The notes under the pieces: model-generated
Seen by the model: only the letters and a program-made list of their open reading frames with translations
Told to the model about the DNA's origin: nothing
The model's database searches: none
Position numbers and translations under genes: made by a program
Assembly (NCBI GenBank): GCA_024103385.1
Contig: JAGFIT010000040.1
Location: 1 to 64,000 of the forward strand
Direction: 5' to 3'
Source: Vicingus serpentipes
GTDB lineage: Bacteria; Bacteroidota; Bacteroidia; Flavobacteriales_E; Vicingaceae
DNA length: 64,000 bases
In this document: positions 26,089-35,246 of the stretch, in pieces
How positions within the stretch are numbered: position 1 is the stretch's first letter
Layout of the letters: every line of letters begins with the position of its first letter

Positions 26089-27096
26089 TTAAGCTTCAAT
26101 AGCTGATGTTACAATTCCTTTTTTCACCAAATACTCTCCAATTTGAATAGCATTGGTAGCAGCTCCTTTTCTAAGATTGTCAGTTACCACCCATATATTT
26201 AAGGTGTTAGGTTGAGATTCATCTCTTCTTATTCTTCCAACAAAGACGTCATTTTTTCCTGCGGCATACAGCGGCATAGGATAAGTGTTGGTTGCTGGAT
26301 TATCCTGAACTACTACTCCATCAGTACGATGTAAAATCTCTCTAACTTCAGCCAAGTCAAAATCTTTTTCAAATTCAATATTAATAGATTCTGAATGTCC
26401 TCCAACAACAGGAACTCTAACAGCAGTTGCTGTTATCTTAATAGTACCATCACTTAATATTTTTTTAGGCTCATTCACCAATTTCATCTCTTCTTTGGTA
26501 TATCCATTTTCTTGAAATACATCACAATGAGGCAAACAATTTTGGTCTATTGGATAAGGATAAGCCATGTCTCCTTTAACGCCTTTTTTTTCATTCTCTA
26601 ATTGTTGCACTGCTTTTACCCCTGTTCCTGTAATGGATTGATAAGTAGAAACAATAGCTCTTTTAATTTTGTATTTTTGATGTAAAGGATTCATCACTAA
26701 CACCATTTGAATGGTAGAGCAATTAGGGTTAGCGATTATTTTATCTGATGCAGTTAATTGATCCGCATTGATTTCTGGAACCACTAATTTATGATCTGGA
26801 TGCATTCTCCATGCGGAAGAATTATCAATTACCGTAGTACCTACTTCTGCAAATTTAGGAGCCCATTCTAAAGAAGTATCTCCCCCTGCCGAAAAAATAG
26901 CAATATCAGGTCGCATATCAACAGCACTTTGTAATCCGACCACCTTAAACTGTTTACCCTTATATTCAATTTCTTTACCTATTGACTTCTCTGAAGCAAC
27001 AGGAATTAGTTCTGTTAGTGGAAAATTTCTTTCGGCTAATACTTCTAGCATAACCGTTCCTACCATTCCGGTAGCGCCTACAACTGCGACTTTCAT
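26089..27096 (-). CDS. asd: Aspartate-semialdehyde dehydrogenase
   Basis: Reduces beta-aspartyl phosphate to aspartate semialdehyde using NADPH, the branch point to lysine/diaminopimelate, threonine and methionine. GATGMVG at 7-13 binds the cofactor. The catalytic Cys is Cys126 in NPNCSTIQ, and GGHSESINIEF carries the later conserved residues. The 335-residue length is standard. It is a single-gene unit with its own promoter box (27125-27132) and terminator. Confidence 0.95.
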   Translation of the reverse strand: MKVAVVGATGMVGTVMLEVLAERNFPLTELIPVASEKSIGKEIEYKGKQFKVVGLQSAVDMRPDIAIFSAGGDTSLEWAPKFAEVGTTVIDNSSAWRMHPDHKLVVPEINADQLTASDKIIANPNCSTIQMVLVMNPLHQKYKIKRAIVSTYQSITGTGVKAVQQLENEKKGVKGDMAYPYPIDQNCLPHCDVFQENGYTKEEMKLVNEPKKILSDGTIKITATAVRVPVVGGHSESINIEFEKDFDLAEVREILHRTDGVVVQDNPATNTYPMPLYAAGKNDVFVGRIRRDESQPNTLNIWVVTDNLRKGAATNAIQIGEYLVKKGIVTSAIEA

Positions 27097-27124
27097 TTTT
27101 TATTTTTTTAAGGTTAAACGAGGG

Positions 27125-27132
27125 CAAAAGTA
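27125..27132 (-). promoter_or_regulatory. -7 box for asd
   Basis: The minus strand reads TACTTTTG, a perfect TAnnTTTG match, 28 bases before the ATG at 27096. Confidence 0.5.
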
Positions 27133-27335
27133 CGTAAAAACTAAAAAAGAAAGAGAATGAAAGGCAAATAATGAGTGGAAAGAATAATCATCTTAAAACA
27201 AAATTACCTTTACTATAATTCCCTTAAGTATAAATACTTATTTTACTAATAATCAGATATATAGAATAATTTTTATTGTGTTTAGATTCAAATATTTGCT
27301 AACATTGCTAACCTTAAAATAAATGTTGGAATAAA

Positions 27336-29141
27336 ATGACGTTAAAATATCTGATAATATTAGTGCTTACATGTGTTTCGCATATTGTTGCTGCACAATT
27401 AATTGACAATTTTTCAGATAGTAATTTTTCTGTAAACCCAGCTTGGTCTGGAGATACCAATTTCTATGAAGTGGATACTACTTATCAATTGCATTTAAAT
27501 GCCGTTGCTCAGGCTGATGTTTCTTTCCTCTCTACTCCTTCAACAGCTATTAATAATGCCACATGGGAATTTTTAGTAAAGATGGACTTTAATCCTTCAT
27601 CAAGTAATTATGCTAAAGTTTATTTGGTAGCTAATCAGGCTAACTTAAAAAACACTTTAAATGGTTATTTTGTTAAAATTGGAAATACGGCTGATGAGAT
27701 CAGTTTATATCGGCAAGATGGGTTGGTAGAAACAAAAATTATTGATGGTATTGACAATAGGCTTAACACATTAAAAGTAAACTGTAGGATAAAAGTGACT
27801 AGAGATAGCTTAGGAGCTTGGCAAGTTTTTTCTGACACTACAGGAAGTACTAATTTTACTTTAGAAGGGGGTGCTTTTGATAATACCTATAATTCTTCAC
27901 TATATTTTGGTGTTTTTTCAAAATACACCTCCACTCGATCTACTCTTTTCTATTACGATGATTTTAACGTGTTAGGAGATGGGTTTATTGATAATACTCC
28001 TCCGCAATTAGATTCTTTATTGGTAATAGATGAGAAGAATTTAGTCTTGTATTTTAATGAAGATGTGGAATTAAATAGCAGTCAAAATAATTTAAATTAT
28101 ACGGTTGATTTAGGAGTAGGAAACCCTGCAATCGCTACGAGAGATTTGGCAAATAATTCCTTAGTTCATCTCACTTTTTCAAATACCTTTACTAATGGAA
28201 CTAATTATACGCTAACCATTAATAACATAAAAGATACTGCGAATAATACAATCGTTTCTATTTCTGCACTTTTTACTTATTTAGTTCTTGATCCTCCAGT
28301 TATTGGAGATTTAATAATTAATGAGGTACTCTTTAATCCTTTTATTGGAGGTTCTGATTTTGTAGAGCTTTATAACAACTCCAATAAAATTATTAATCTT
28401 AAAGGTTGGAATTTAGCTAACTTAGAAAGAGATAGTATCGATAATTACAAATTAATAACAGATACGTTTCGACTCATTTTTCCCAAAGAATTTATTCTAT
28501 TAAGTAAAGATGTATACAATATTTCTACCGAATATGTAAATAGCGTGGAGTCAACTTTCTTAAAAATGACTAGCTTTCCAACTTATAATAATGATGAAGG
28601 AGATGTGTATCTGCTGGATGTTTCTAATCAAGTCATCGATTATTTTCACTACAGTGAAGACATGCATTTTCCACTTTTAAATAATGTAGAAGGAGTTTCT
28701 TTAGAGCGTATCAATTATAATAGACCAACAAACGAAATTACCAATTGGCATTCAGCTGCTGAAGCAGTTGGTTTTGCAACTCCTGGATATGAAAATTCAC
28801 AATATCAACAGCAAAATGACAATGATGATGAATTCTTTATTGATCCTTTAACATTTTCCCCTAACAACGATGGGGTAGATGATGTGGTGAATATTAGTTA
28901 TCATTTTTCTGACCCAGGGTATGTAGCTAATGTTGTTGTGTATGATGCTAAAGGCAGATTAGTGAAAAAATTAATACAAAATCAATTGTTGTCGGTAAAA
29001 GGAATATTTAGTTGGGATGGTGTTGATGAAAATAATGAAAAAGCGAGGATAGGTATTTACATTATTTATATAGAAGCCTTCGATTTAACAGGAAATGTAA
29101 AAAGTTTTAAAAGAACAGCAGTGTTGGCTAGTCAACTGTAA
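27336..29141 (+). CDS. Secreted lamin-tail-domain protein with FlgD/T9SS-like C-terminus
   Basis: A 601-residue protein with signal peptide (cleavage near VAAQ, residue 20). It has an N-terminal lectin-like domain (about 22-210), a Big_5-like Ig domain (TPPQLDSLLVIDEKNLVLYFNEDVE), a lamin-tail domain (LIINEVLFNP...FVELYNNSNKIINLKGW, about 325-465) and a C-terminal domain with FSPNNDGVDDVV...VVYDAKGRLVKKL...FSWDGVDENNEKARIGIYI. The last resembles FlgD-Ig/T9SS sorting domains that keep the fold of type-A/B signals. Lamin-tail proteins are frequent T9SS cargoes linked to extracellular nucleic acid or polysaccharide processing, but no catalytic domain is visible here. Likely a surface protein of unknown function. 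Confidence 0.82.
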   Translation: MTLKYLIILVLTCVSHIVAAQLIDNFSDSNFSVNPAWSGDTNFYEVDTTYQLHLNAVAQADVSFLSTPSTAINNATWEFLVKMDFNPSSSNYAKVYLVANQANLKNTLNGYFVKIGNTADEISLYRQDGLVETKIIDGIDNRLNTLKVNCRIKVTRDSLGAWQVFSDTTGSTNFTLEGGAFDNTYNSSLYFGVFSKYTSTRSTLFYYDDFNVLGDGFIDNTPPQLDSLLVIDEKNLVLYFNEDVELNSSQNNLNYTVDLGVGNPAIATRDLANNSLVHLTFSNTFTNGTNYTLTINNIKDTANNTIVSISALFTYLVLDPPVIGDLIINEVLFNPFIGGSDFVELYNNSNKIINLKGWNLANLERDSIDNYKLITDTFRLIFPKEFILLSKDVYNISTEYVNSVESTFLKMTSFPTYNNDEGDVYLLDVSNQVIDYFHYSEDMHFPLLNNVEGVSLERINYNRPTNEITNWHSAAEAVGFATPGYENSQYQQQNDNDDEFFIDPLTFSPNNDGVDDVVNISYHFSDPGYVANVVVYDAKGRLVKKLIQNQLLSVKGIFSWDGVDENNEKARIGIYIIYIEAFDLTGNVKSFKRTAVLASQL

Positions 29142-29151
29142 AAACAAATAG

Positions 29152-29159
29152 TATTTTTG
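29152..29159 (+). promoter_or_regulatory. -7 box upstream of the VWA gene
   Basis: TATTTTTG matches TAnnTTTG and lies 46 bases before the TTG start at 29206, in the 64-bp gap after the lamin-tail gene. Confidence 0.4.
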
Positions 29160-29205
29160 GCAATGTATTTGGTGATGAAACAACAAATTTAATTGACGAA
29201 AAACA

Positions 29206-30528
29206 TTGAAAAAACTACTATCAATAACAGCTGGGCTTCTTTTTTTTGGAAGCATTTTTGGACAAGTTGTTTTTAATACCTCCTATCATAATTTGGGAGA
29301 TGTGAACTCCTCGGATAAAAAATACTATGATTTCACATTAACCAATGCAGGAGAAGAAACAGCTTATTTGTTAAGAATAGAAGAGCCTTATGGTATTGAT
29401 GCTAAATTTTCTAAAAAAGAAATTTTACCTGATAGCACAATAATTGTCCGAATAAAATACACTCCAAAAAAGAAAGGAAAATTTAAAAAAGACGTGCCTG
29501 TATGGGTAAGTGTCAACAATGAGCCCATTACGTTTACTATTGAGGGAAATGCGAAAACGTTTGATATAGATGAAACGCTAGCATGTCCGGATTTTAGTTC
29601 TAATAAAGAACCAGTTGATTTAAGAGCAGATTTCAAAATAAAAGTGGTAGATATAAATACGAAAAAACCAATCAAGGATGCAACAGTTGAAATTATATGG
29701 GATGGTTTGGTGTATAAAGAATTAAACACTAACAAAGCTGGAGAAGTTGCGCAAAGCTTAAAATATGATATTTATTATTTTGTGGTTAATGCGGAAGGCT
29801 ATAGTACTAAAGAACAAGCGTTTTATGTGAATAGACAAAATGATTACATAGAGTTTGAATTAGGAAAACCAACAGCAGAAGAATTGATGGTAAAGGAGGA
29901 ACCAATAATAGAAGAACTGGTTGTTGAAATTCCTGCAGAAGATACCATTTCCACTAGTGCATTACCAGTGAGTTTGTATGCTCCCAATAATGTTGTTTTT
30001 TTAATTGATGTTTCTGTTTCAATGAAACAAGAAGGGCGATTAGATTTGTTAAAAGCCTCTATGATTGAATTGCTAAATGGATTAAGGCCTATTGATAAAT
30101 TGGCAATAGTCACTTATGCAACATCTACTGAAGTAGTCTTAAAATCAGACTATGTTAGAGATAAAGCAATGATAACAGAACTCATAAAAGGATTAACAGC
30201 TGGAGGTTATACCGCTGGAGGAAAAGGAATTAAAAAAGCCTACCAAGTAGCTCGTGCAGAGATGATTGAAGGAGGAAACAATCAAGTGATTATTGCTACT
30301 GATGGAGCTTTTATTTTAAATGGGAATGATATTTTAGAAGATGTAGCACTGAATCTTGAAAAAGGAGTTACCATTTCAGTTGTAGGAGTTAAAAATGAAA
30401 AAGGGGCTATTAAATCTATGGAATCGATAGCGGAAACGGGAGGAGGAAAATATATTCATATTCAATCTTATGCACAAGCAAAAAGTGTGTTGATGAATGA
30501 AATCAAAATGAATTCAAGAAGAAAATAA
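29206..30528 (+). CDS. Secreted von Willebrand factor A-domain protein
   Basis: The TTG at 29206 is the only start that gives the signal peptide MKKLLSITAGLLFFGSIFGQ. The mature protein has an N-terminal DUF1573/ASH-like beta domain (about 22-115), a carboxypeptidase-regulatory-like beta domain (about 140-215), a Glu-rich linker (about 222-248), and a VWA domain (about 260-430). The MIDAS metal site is complete: DVSVS (Asp268, Ser270, Ser272), Thr336 and Asp366. VWA domains bind protein partners through a metal ion. The product is likely periplasmic or surface-exposed. Three bases separate its stop from the dxr start, so dxr and rseP are probably co-transcribed with it. Confidence 0.85.
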   Translation: MKKLLSITAGLLFFGSIFGQVVFNTSYHNLGDVNSSDKKYYDFTLTNAGEETAYLLRIEEPYGIDAKFSKKEILPDSTIIVRIKYTPKKKGKFKKDVPVWVSVNNEPITFTIEGNAKTFDIDETLACPDFSSNKEPVDLRADFKIKVVDINTKKPIKDATVEIIWDGLVYKELNTNKAGEVAQSLKYDIYYFVVNAEGYSTKEQAFYVNRQNDYIEFELGKPTAEELMVKEEPIIEELVVEIPAEDTISTSALPVSLYAPNNVVFLIDVSVSMKQEGRLDLLKASMIELLNGLRPIDKLAIVTYATSTEVVLKSDYVRDKAMITELIKGLTAGGYTAGGKGIKKAYQVARAEMIEGGNNQVIIATDGAFILNGNDILEDVALNLEKGVTISVVGVKNEKGAIKSMESIAETGGGKYIHIQSYAQAKSVLMNEIKMNSRRK

Positions 30529-30531
30529 GCA

Positions 30532-31683
30532 TTGGAAAAGAAAAAAATCGCTATACTTGGTTCAACAGGGTCAATTGGAACCCAAGCATTGGAGGTGGTA
30601 GAAGAGCATGCTAATCAATTTCAAGTAGAAGTGTTAACAGCTCATTCCAATGCAGATTTATTAATTCAACAAGCGATTAAATTTAAACCCAATGCTGTAG
30701 TTATTGTTGATGAAACGAAGTATCAACAAGTTGCCGATGTGCTTTGGGAACATGACATTAAAACTTATAAAGGAGAAGCAGCTTTAGCTCAAGTTGTAGA
30801 GATGGAAAGTGTAGATGTCGTTTTAACGGCCTTAGTTGGTTATGCAGGTTTATTACCAACCATTAACGCTATAAAAGCTAAAAAAACAATTGCATTAGCT
30901 AATAAAGAGACACTAGTTGTAGCAGGGGAATTGATAACGATATTGGCTCGAGAAAATGGAGTAGTTATTTTGCCTGTAGATTCAGAGCACGGAGCTATTT
31001 TTGAGTGTTTAGTTGGGGAACATCAAAATAAAATTGAAAAAATTTATTTGACAGCTTCAGGAGGTCCGTTCAGGGGGAAATCAAAAGAAGAGTTAAAAAA
31101 TATTACCAAAGAACAAGCTTTAAAACATCCCAATTGGAATATGGGAGCAAAGATTACTATTGATTCAGCTACCTTAATGAATAAAGGGTTGGAAGTAATT
31201 GAAGCAAAATGGCTTTTTAACTTAAAGCCTGAACAAATTGATGTCATTGTTCATCCTCAATCAATTATACATTCATTAGTTCAATTTGAAGATGGTAGTA
31301 TGAAAGCACAAATAGGCCTGCCTAATATGAGACATCCTATTCAATACGCTTTATCGTTTCCGTTTCGTTTGCCTTCTAAATCTCAACGCTTCAATTTTAT
31401 GGATTACCCCCAACTTACTTTTGAAGAACCAGACAAGACAACGTTTATGAATTTGACTTTGGCTTATGAAGCATTAGAGAAAGGAGGAAACTTAGCTTGT
31501 ATTTTAAATGCAGCCAATGAGGTTGCTGTTGAAGCTTTTTTGAACGATCAAATAGGTTTCTTAGATATTGCAGAGATTAATCAAAGATGTATGCAAGAGG
31601 TATCTTTTATTCAACACCCTACCTATGAGGATTATGTAAAAACAAACACTCGGGCAAGGGAATTTGCAAAAACGCTTATTTAA
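30532..31683 (+). CDS. dxr: 1-deoxy-D-xylulose-5-phosphate reductoisomerase
   Basis: Second enzyme of the MEP isoprenoid pathway, using NADPH and a divalent metal. GSTGSIG at 10-16 binds NADPH; PVDSEHGAIFECL and ATLMNKGLEVIEA carry the metal and substrate residues. The 383-residue length is standard. It starts with TTG, three bases after the VWA stop. It is followed by rseP, the usual Bacteroidota order. Confidence 0.96.
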   Translation: MEKKKIAILGSTGSIGTQALEVVEEHANQFQVEVLTAHSNADLLIQQAIKFKPNAVVIVDETKYQQVADVLWEHDIKTYKGEAALAQVVEMESVDVVLTALVGYAGLLPTINAIKAKKTIALANKETLVVAGELITILARENGVVILPVDSEHGAIFECLVGEHQNKIEKIYLTASGGPFRGKSKEELKNITKEQALKHPNWNMGAKITIDSATLMNKGLEVIEAKWLFNLKPEQIDVIVHPQSIIHSLVQFEDGSMKAQIGLPNMRHPIQYALSFPFRLPSKSQRFNFMDYPQLTFEEPDKTTFMNLTLAYEALEKGGNLACILNAANEVAVEAFLNDQIGFLDIAEINQRCMQEVSFIQHPTYEDYVKTNTRAREFAKTLI

Positions 31684-31685
31684 AT

Positions 31686-31704
31686 CTTAACTTCGCTCGA
31701 AATT
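31686..31704. repeat. Possible dispersed repeat fragment
   Basis: On the minus strand this reads AATTTCGAGCGAAGTTAAG. Its core resembles the CGAAACGAAGTG core of the repeats at 2826 and 33606. It lies in the dxr-rseP gap. Confidence 0.35.
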
Positions 31705-31715
31705 AAAATTAACAG

Positions 31716-33050
31716 ATGGAATACATTATACAAGGAGGACAATTATTACTGAGTATATCAATATTGGTAATACTACATGAAGGAGGGCATTTTTTTGCAG
31801 CTAAGTTCTTTAAAACGAAGGTAGAGAGTTTTTACTTGTTTTTTAACCCTTGGTTTTCCATTTACAAGAAAAAAATTGGAGAAACAGAGTACGGCATTGG
31901 GTGGTTGCCTTTGGGAGGTTATGTGAAAATAGCGGGGATGATAGATGAAAGCATGGATAAGGAACAAATGGCTAAAGAACCACAACCATGGGAATTCCGT
32001 TCAAAACCTACTTGGCAGCGTTTAATTATCATGTTGGGAGGTATTATTGTTAATGTTATTGTCGGCTTCTTAATTTACAGTTTTGTCTTGATGGCTTATG
32101 GAGATAAATATTTACCCGCTAGTGAATTAAAAGATGGTATTTGGTGTACAAACGAAGCCGTTGCTAATGAAATTGGTTTAAAAACAGGGGATAAAATTGT
32201 TTTCATCAATGGAATAGCTCCAACCACTTTTTCACAAATGCAGGAAGAAATTTTTTATTCACAAACATTACAAGTAGAAAGAGATGGAGAGATAGTTGAT
32301 TTAACAATTCCTGAAAACTTAATTGAAACGTTAATTGACAACAGAACTGGACCGATGTTTATGCCTCGAGTTCCTTTTGTAATTGCAGGAGTTCGCAAAG
32401 GGGATGCTGCGGAAGTTGCTGGAATACAACTAAAAGATCAAATTGTAGGAATTAATGAGCATTCATTTAAATATTATGATGAGTTTAAATCGATACTGTC
32501 TCAATACTCTGATCGAGATGTAGAATTTCAAGTAAAGAGAAATGGGCAATTAATTTCTGTTCCTATACATATACCTGATTCTAATATTATAGGAGTTGAA
32601 ACAGCTATTTACCCAATAGCAGATTTAGATAAAACAGGTATATATAAATTAGAGCGAAAGCACTATTCATTTTTTGCTTCTTTTCCAGCAGGGTATAATA
32701 AAGCGGAAGAAAAACTAGTAAATTATTACAAACAATTTAAAATGATGCTAAACCCTAGTACAGGAGCATATAAAGGAATGGGAGGGTTTGCATCTATTAG
32801 TAAGCTATTTGGTCCAGAATGGATTTGGGAAAATTTTTGGGAAAAAACAGCATGGATTTCATTGGTATTGGCATTTATGAATTTATTACCTATACCAGCA
32901 TTAGATGGTGGTCATGTCATGTTTTTACTGTATGAAATGATAACACGTAGAAAGCCAAATGAAAAAGCAATGGAATATGCCCAGATGGCAGGTATGATTT
33001 TGTTGTTAGCTTTTATGTTGTATGCCAATACAGATTGGTTAAGGTTTTAA
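31716..33050 (+). CDS. rseP: RIP metalloprotease RseP (site-2 protease)
   Basis: An inner-membrane zinc protease that cuts anti-sigma factors and remnant signal peptides within the membrane. HEGGH at 21-25 is the zinc motif in TM1; LDGGH in a C-terminal TM segment supplies the third ligand. Membrane segments are visible near 8-28, 105-130, about 380-400 and 425-442. Two PDZ-like regions lie between (around IGLKTGDKIVFINGI and AGIQLKDQIVGINEH). The 444-residue length is normal. Co-transcription with dxr is likely (32-bp gap). No anti-sigma factor gene is nearby. Confidence 0.95.
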   Translation: MEYIIQGGQLLLSISILVILHEGGHFFAAKFFKTKVESFYLFFNPWFSIYKKKIGETEYGIGWLPLGGYVKIAGMIDESMDKEQMAKEPQPWEFRSKPTWQRLIIMLGGIIVNVIVGFLIYSFVLMAYGDKYLPASELKDGIWCTNEAVANEIGLKTGDKIVFINGIAPTTFSQMQEEIFYSQTLQVERDGEIVDLTIPENLIETLIDNRTGPMFMPRVPFVIAGVRKGDAAEVAGIQLKDQIVGINEHSFKYYDEFKSILSQYSDRDVEFQVKRNGQLISVPIHIPDSNIIGVETAIYPIADLDKTGIYKLERKHYSFFASFPAGYNKAEEKLVNYYKQFKMMLNPSTGAYKGMGGFASISKLFGPEWIWENFWEKTAWISLVLAFMNLLPIPALDGGHVMFLLYEMITRRKPNEKAMEYAQMAGMILLLAFMLYANTDWLRF

Positions 33051-33065
33051 AAGAATTCTATTCTG

Positions 33066-33080
33066 CTGGAGTTTTTCCAG
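33066..33080. terminator. Possible weak terminator after rseP
   Basis: CTGGA (33066-33070) pairs with TCCAG (33076-33080) across a 5-base loop. No clean T-run follows, so termination here is uncertain. Confidence 0.3.
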
Positions 33081-33187
33081 TAATTAACTTGTTGTTGTTT
33101 AAAAACAGTTATTTACAATTCTTCCAGTACATTGATTTCAAGTAGCTTTACTAATAGCTATTAATAGGCTATTCTAAAAATGAAATC

Positions 33188-34042
33188 ATGAAAAAAATCC
33201 TAATAATTATTACGTTTTTTGCAGCAATCACAACTGTTTTTTCTCAGAATACAACTACTGGAGATGCTTTGCATCCTGACCAGAATGGGAAACACGATGT
33301 GTTGATTATCCCTTTTGAATCCAAAATGTATTTATCAGATATTGATAGGGATATAGCGGCTAAAAATGAGATGAGCTTTGACGATATTAAGGCTAAATTT
33401 CGAGCAGCACTAGATCAAAACATTTTTATTGCATGTAAACCTTATTTTAATCCACTTTCATTTTATACTATTGAACCACAAGAAGCGCAAAAAGAATTAA
33501 GTTACATCTACAATTCTGTTGGGTACAAATATGAAGTAATGCCTGAAGAAGAAGTGGTGAAAAAAGAAAATGTAGGAACCAAATTAATAGGCAAATTTAA
33601 GAAGTCGAAACGAAGTGGAGATCCCGCATCAAGTGCGGGAACTGAAGAGGAATATATCGAAGCTGGGGTTCAAAATGGACAAGTTGTTTCTCAGGTAGAC
33701 AATAGAGAAAAATACATGAACACAAAAATATCAAATGATAACTTATTGTTGACGTTGAACAAAAAATACCAACCGAGCTACTATATTTTTGTTAACGAAT
33801 TAGATATTAAACGTAGTGCAGATAAAAGATATGTAGCTTCTTCCGAGCAATATCAACGGGAAATTAAGGTGCATTACACTATCTTTGATAATGGAGGAAA
33901 GGAAGTGAGTTCTGGAGCGGTTAAAGCACGTTTCCCATCAGGGCAAAATGATATTGATAACATCATCAAAACACATTTTCCATTAATTGCTCAAACAATT
34001 GTTGGAAAAATTGTTGGAATCAATGTGGCTGAAGCTAAGTAA
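33188..34042 (+). CDS. Uncharacterised secreted protein carrying a palindromic insert
   Basis: I do not recognise a named family. The 284-residue product has a clear signal peptide (MKKILIIITFFAAITTVFSQ). The rest is predicted alpha/beta, with HDVLIIPFESKMYLSDIDRDIAA near the N-terminus and HYTIFDNGGKEVSSGAV near the C-terminus. A low-complexity charged stretch about 120-165 (GKFKKSKRSGDPASSAGTEE) is encoded by a repeat element with a GC-rich hairpin, inserted without breaking the frame. Its stop overlaps the first base of the deacetylase ATG, so the two are co-transcribed. Periplasmic or outer-membrane association is likely. Confidence 0.7.
   Translation: MKKILIIITFFAAITTVFSQNTTTGDALHPDQNGKHDVLIIPFESKMYLSDIDRDIAAKNEMSFDDIKAKFRAALDQNIFIACKPYFNPLSFYTIEPQEAQKELSYIYNSVGYKYEVMPEEEVVKKENVGTKLIGKFKKSKRSGDPASSAGTEEEYIEAGVQNGQVVSQVDNREKYMNTKISNDNLLLTLNKKYQPSYYIFVNELDIKRSADKRYVASSEQYQREIKVHYTIFDNGGKEVSSGAVKARFPSGQNDIDNIIKTHFPLIAQTIVGKIVGINVAEAK
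33606..33640. repeat. Dispersed repeat with GC-rich palindrome inside a CDS
   Basis: CGAAACGAAGTGGAGA (33606-33621) matches 15 of 16 bases of the loop at 2834-2849. It is followed by a perfect hairpin, TCCCGCA (33622-33628) and TGCGGGA (33634-33640), much more GC-rich than its surroundings. The element is read through in frame. Confidence 0.6.
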
Positions 34043-34659
34043 TGTATTTAAAAAAATCACCACAACTGGTAAAACGCTATTATCAAAATTTACTTTGGGA
34101 CATTCCCAATGAAGAAAATAATATTTACTTAACATTTGATGATGGACCTACTCCTGAAATTACGGAATGGGTGCTAGGTGTGTTGAAACAATATCAAGTA
34201 AAAGCTACTTTTTTTTGCTTGGGGTGTAATGTTAAGAAATATCATGAAATATATCAAACTATTCAAGATGACGAACATGCGATAGGGAATCACACCTTTA
34301 ACCATTTAAATGGTTGGAAAACAGGAAATGAAACTTATTTGAATAATGTTGCTGATTGTGCTGAGATTATAGCATCATCTTTATTTCGGCCTCCCTATGG
34401 AAGGATTAGGAAAAGTCAGGCAAAAGAATTAGTTAATTCTTATAAGATAGTTATGTGGGATGTGTTAAGTGGAGATTTTGATGCGAAGACTACGCCTGAA
34501 AAGTGTTTGCAAAATGTAACAAAATTTACCAAATCAGGCTCTATAATTGTGTTTCATGACAGTGTAAAAGCATTTAAAAATTTAGAGTATGCACTTCCAA
34601 GAGCGATAGAGTATTTACTGGAAAGAGGATTTAACTTTAAAACAATATCAGGAGATTGA
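34042..34659 (+). CDS. Polysaccharide deacetylase family protein (NodB domain)
   Basis: A metal-dependent de-N-acetylase domain (CE4). Motif 1 TFDDGP is at 31-36 (Asp33, Asp34), motif 2 HTFNH at 84-88 (His84, His88), motif 3 RPPYG at 116-120, and the later WDVLSGDF and VFHDS motifs are present. All catalytic and metal residues are intact. The 205-residue protein has no signal peptide, so it is cytoplasmic or membrane-associated; the substrate could be a peptidoglycan precursor or other N-acetylated sugar. It overlaps the preceding gene by one base and the convergent purN by 12. Confidence 0.9.
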   Translation: MYLKKSPQLVKRYYQNLLWDIPNEENNIYLTFDDGPTPEITEWVLGVLKQYQVKATFFCLGCNVKKYHEIYQTIQDDEHAIGNHTFNHLNGWKTGNETYLNNVADCAEIIASSLFRPPYGRIRKSQAKELVNSYKIVMWDVLSGDFDAKTTPEKCLQNVTKFTKSGSIIVFHDSVKAFKNLEYALPRAIEYLLERGFNFKTISGD

Positions 34660-35211
34660 TTCTTCAATTACTTTTGGGAAGTATTTATATTCTAGTTCGT
34701 GAATTTTTGTTGCTAAATCTTCTGGAGAGTCATTCGTATCGACTATGCATTTTGCCTGAAAAATAATTTTCCCTTCATCGTAATGGTCATTCACATAATG
34801 GATAGTAATTCCAGATTCTTGCTCTTTTGCATCAATTACCGCCTGATGAACACGGTCTCCATACATTCCTTTTCCTCCATATTTTGGGAGCAACGAAGGA
34901 TGAATATTAATGATTTTATTCGAAAATGATTTTATGATGTTTTTTGGTATTTTTAACAAAAAACCAGCTAAAATGATCCAATTTATATCATTTTCTTTCA
35001 ATTTTTGTAATATTTTGTCATTTTCTGAAAATGCTGATTTGTCAAAAATCAACGATTTTATGCCTAATTTTTTGGCACGTTCTAATACATATGCGCTGGG
35101 ATTGTTGGTTATGATAAGTGCAACTTCTATATGTTTATTGTTGCTAAAATAATGTACAATGTTTTCTGCGTTTGATCCATTTCCTGAGGCAAATATTGCA
35201 ATCCTTTTCAT
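34648..35211 (-). CDS. purN: Phosphoribosylglycinamide formyltransferase
   Basis: Transfers a formyl group from 10-formyl-tetrahydrofolate to GAR in purine synthesis. ASGNGSN near residue 8 binds the phosphate. The catalytic triad is Asn102 and His104 (INIHPSLLP) with Asp145 (NDHYDEG), spaced as in E. coli PurN. An in-frame ATG at 35235 would add eight residues, but it overlaps the minus-strand -7 box at 35233-35240, so 35211 is chosen, giving MKRIAIFASGNGSN. Confidence 0.94.
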   Translation of the reverse strand: MKRIAIFASGNGSNAENIVHYFSNNKHIEVALIITNNPSAYVLERAKKLGIKSLIFDKSAFSENDKILQKLKENDINWIILAGFLLKIPKNIIKSFSNKIINIHPSLLPKYGGKGMYGDRVHQAVIDAKEQESGITIHYVNDHYDEGKIIFQAKCIVDTNDSPEDLATKIHELEYKYFPKVIEESIS

Positions 35212-35232
35212 AGTTTTATTATCTTCAACACT

Positions 35233-35240
35233 CAAAATTA
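35233..35240 (-). promoter_or_regulatory. -7 box for purN
   Basis: The minus strand reads TAATTTTG, a perfect TAnnTTTG match, 21 bases before the ATG at 35211. The divergent nitroreductase gene starts only 6 bp beyond the box. Confidence 0.5.
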
Positions 35241-35246
35241 AAAAAC

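Noticed and set aside
34648-34659. The 12-bp overlap of purN with the deacetylase gene as an error
   Set aside because: Both C-termini are ordinary for their families. Short convergent overlaps are common in compact genomes.
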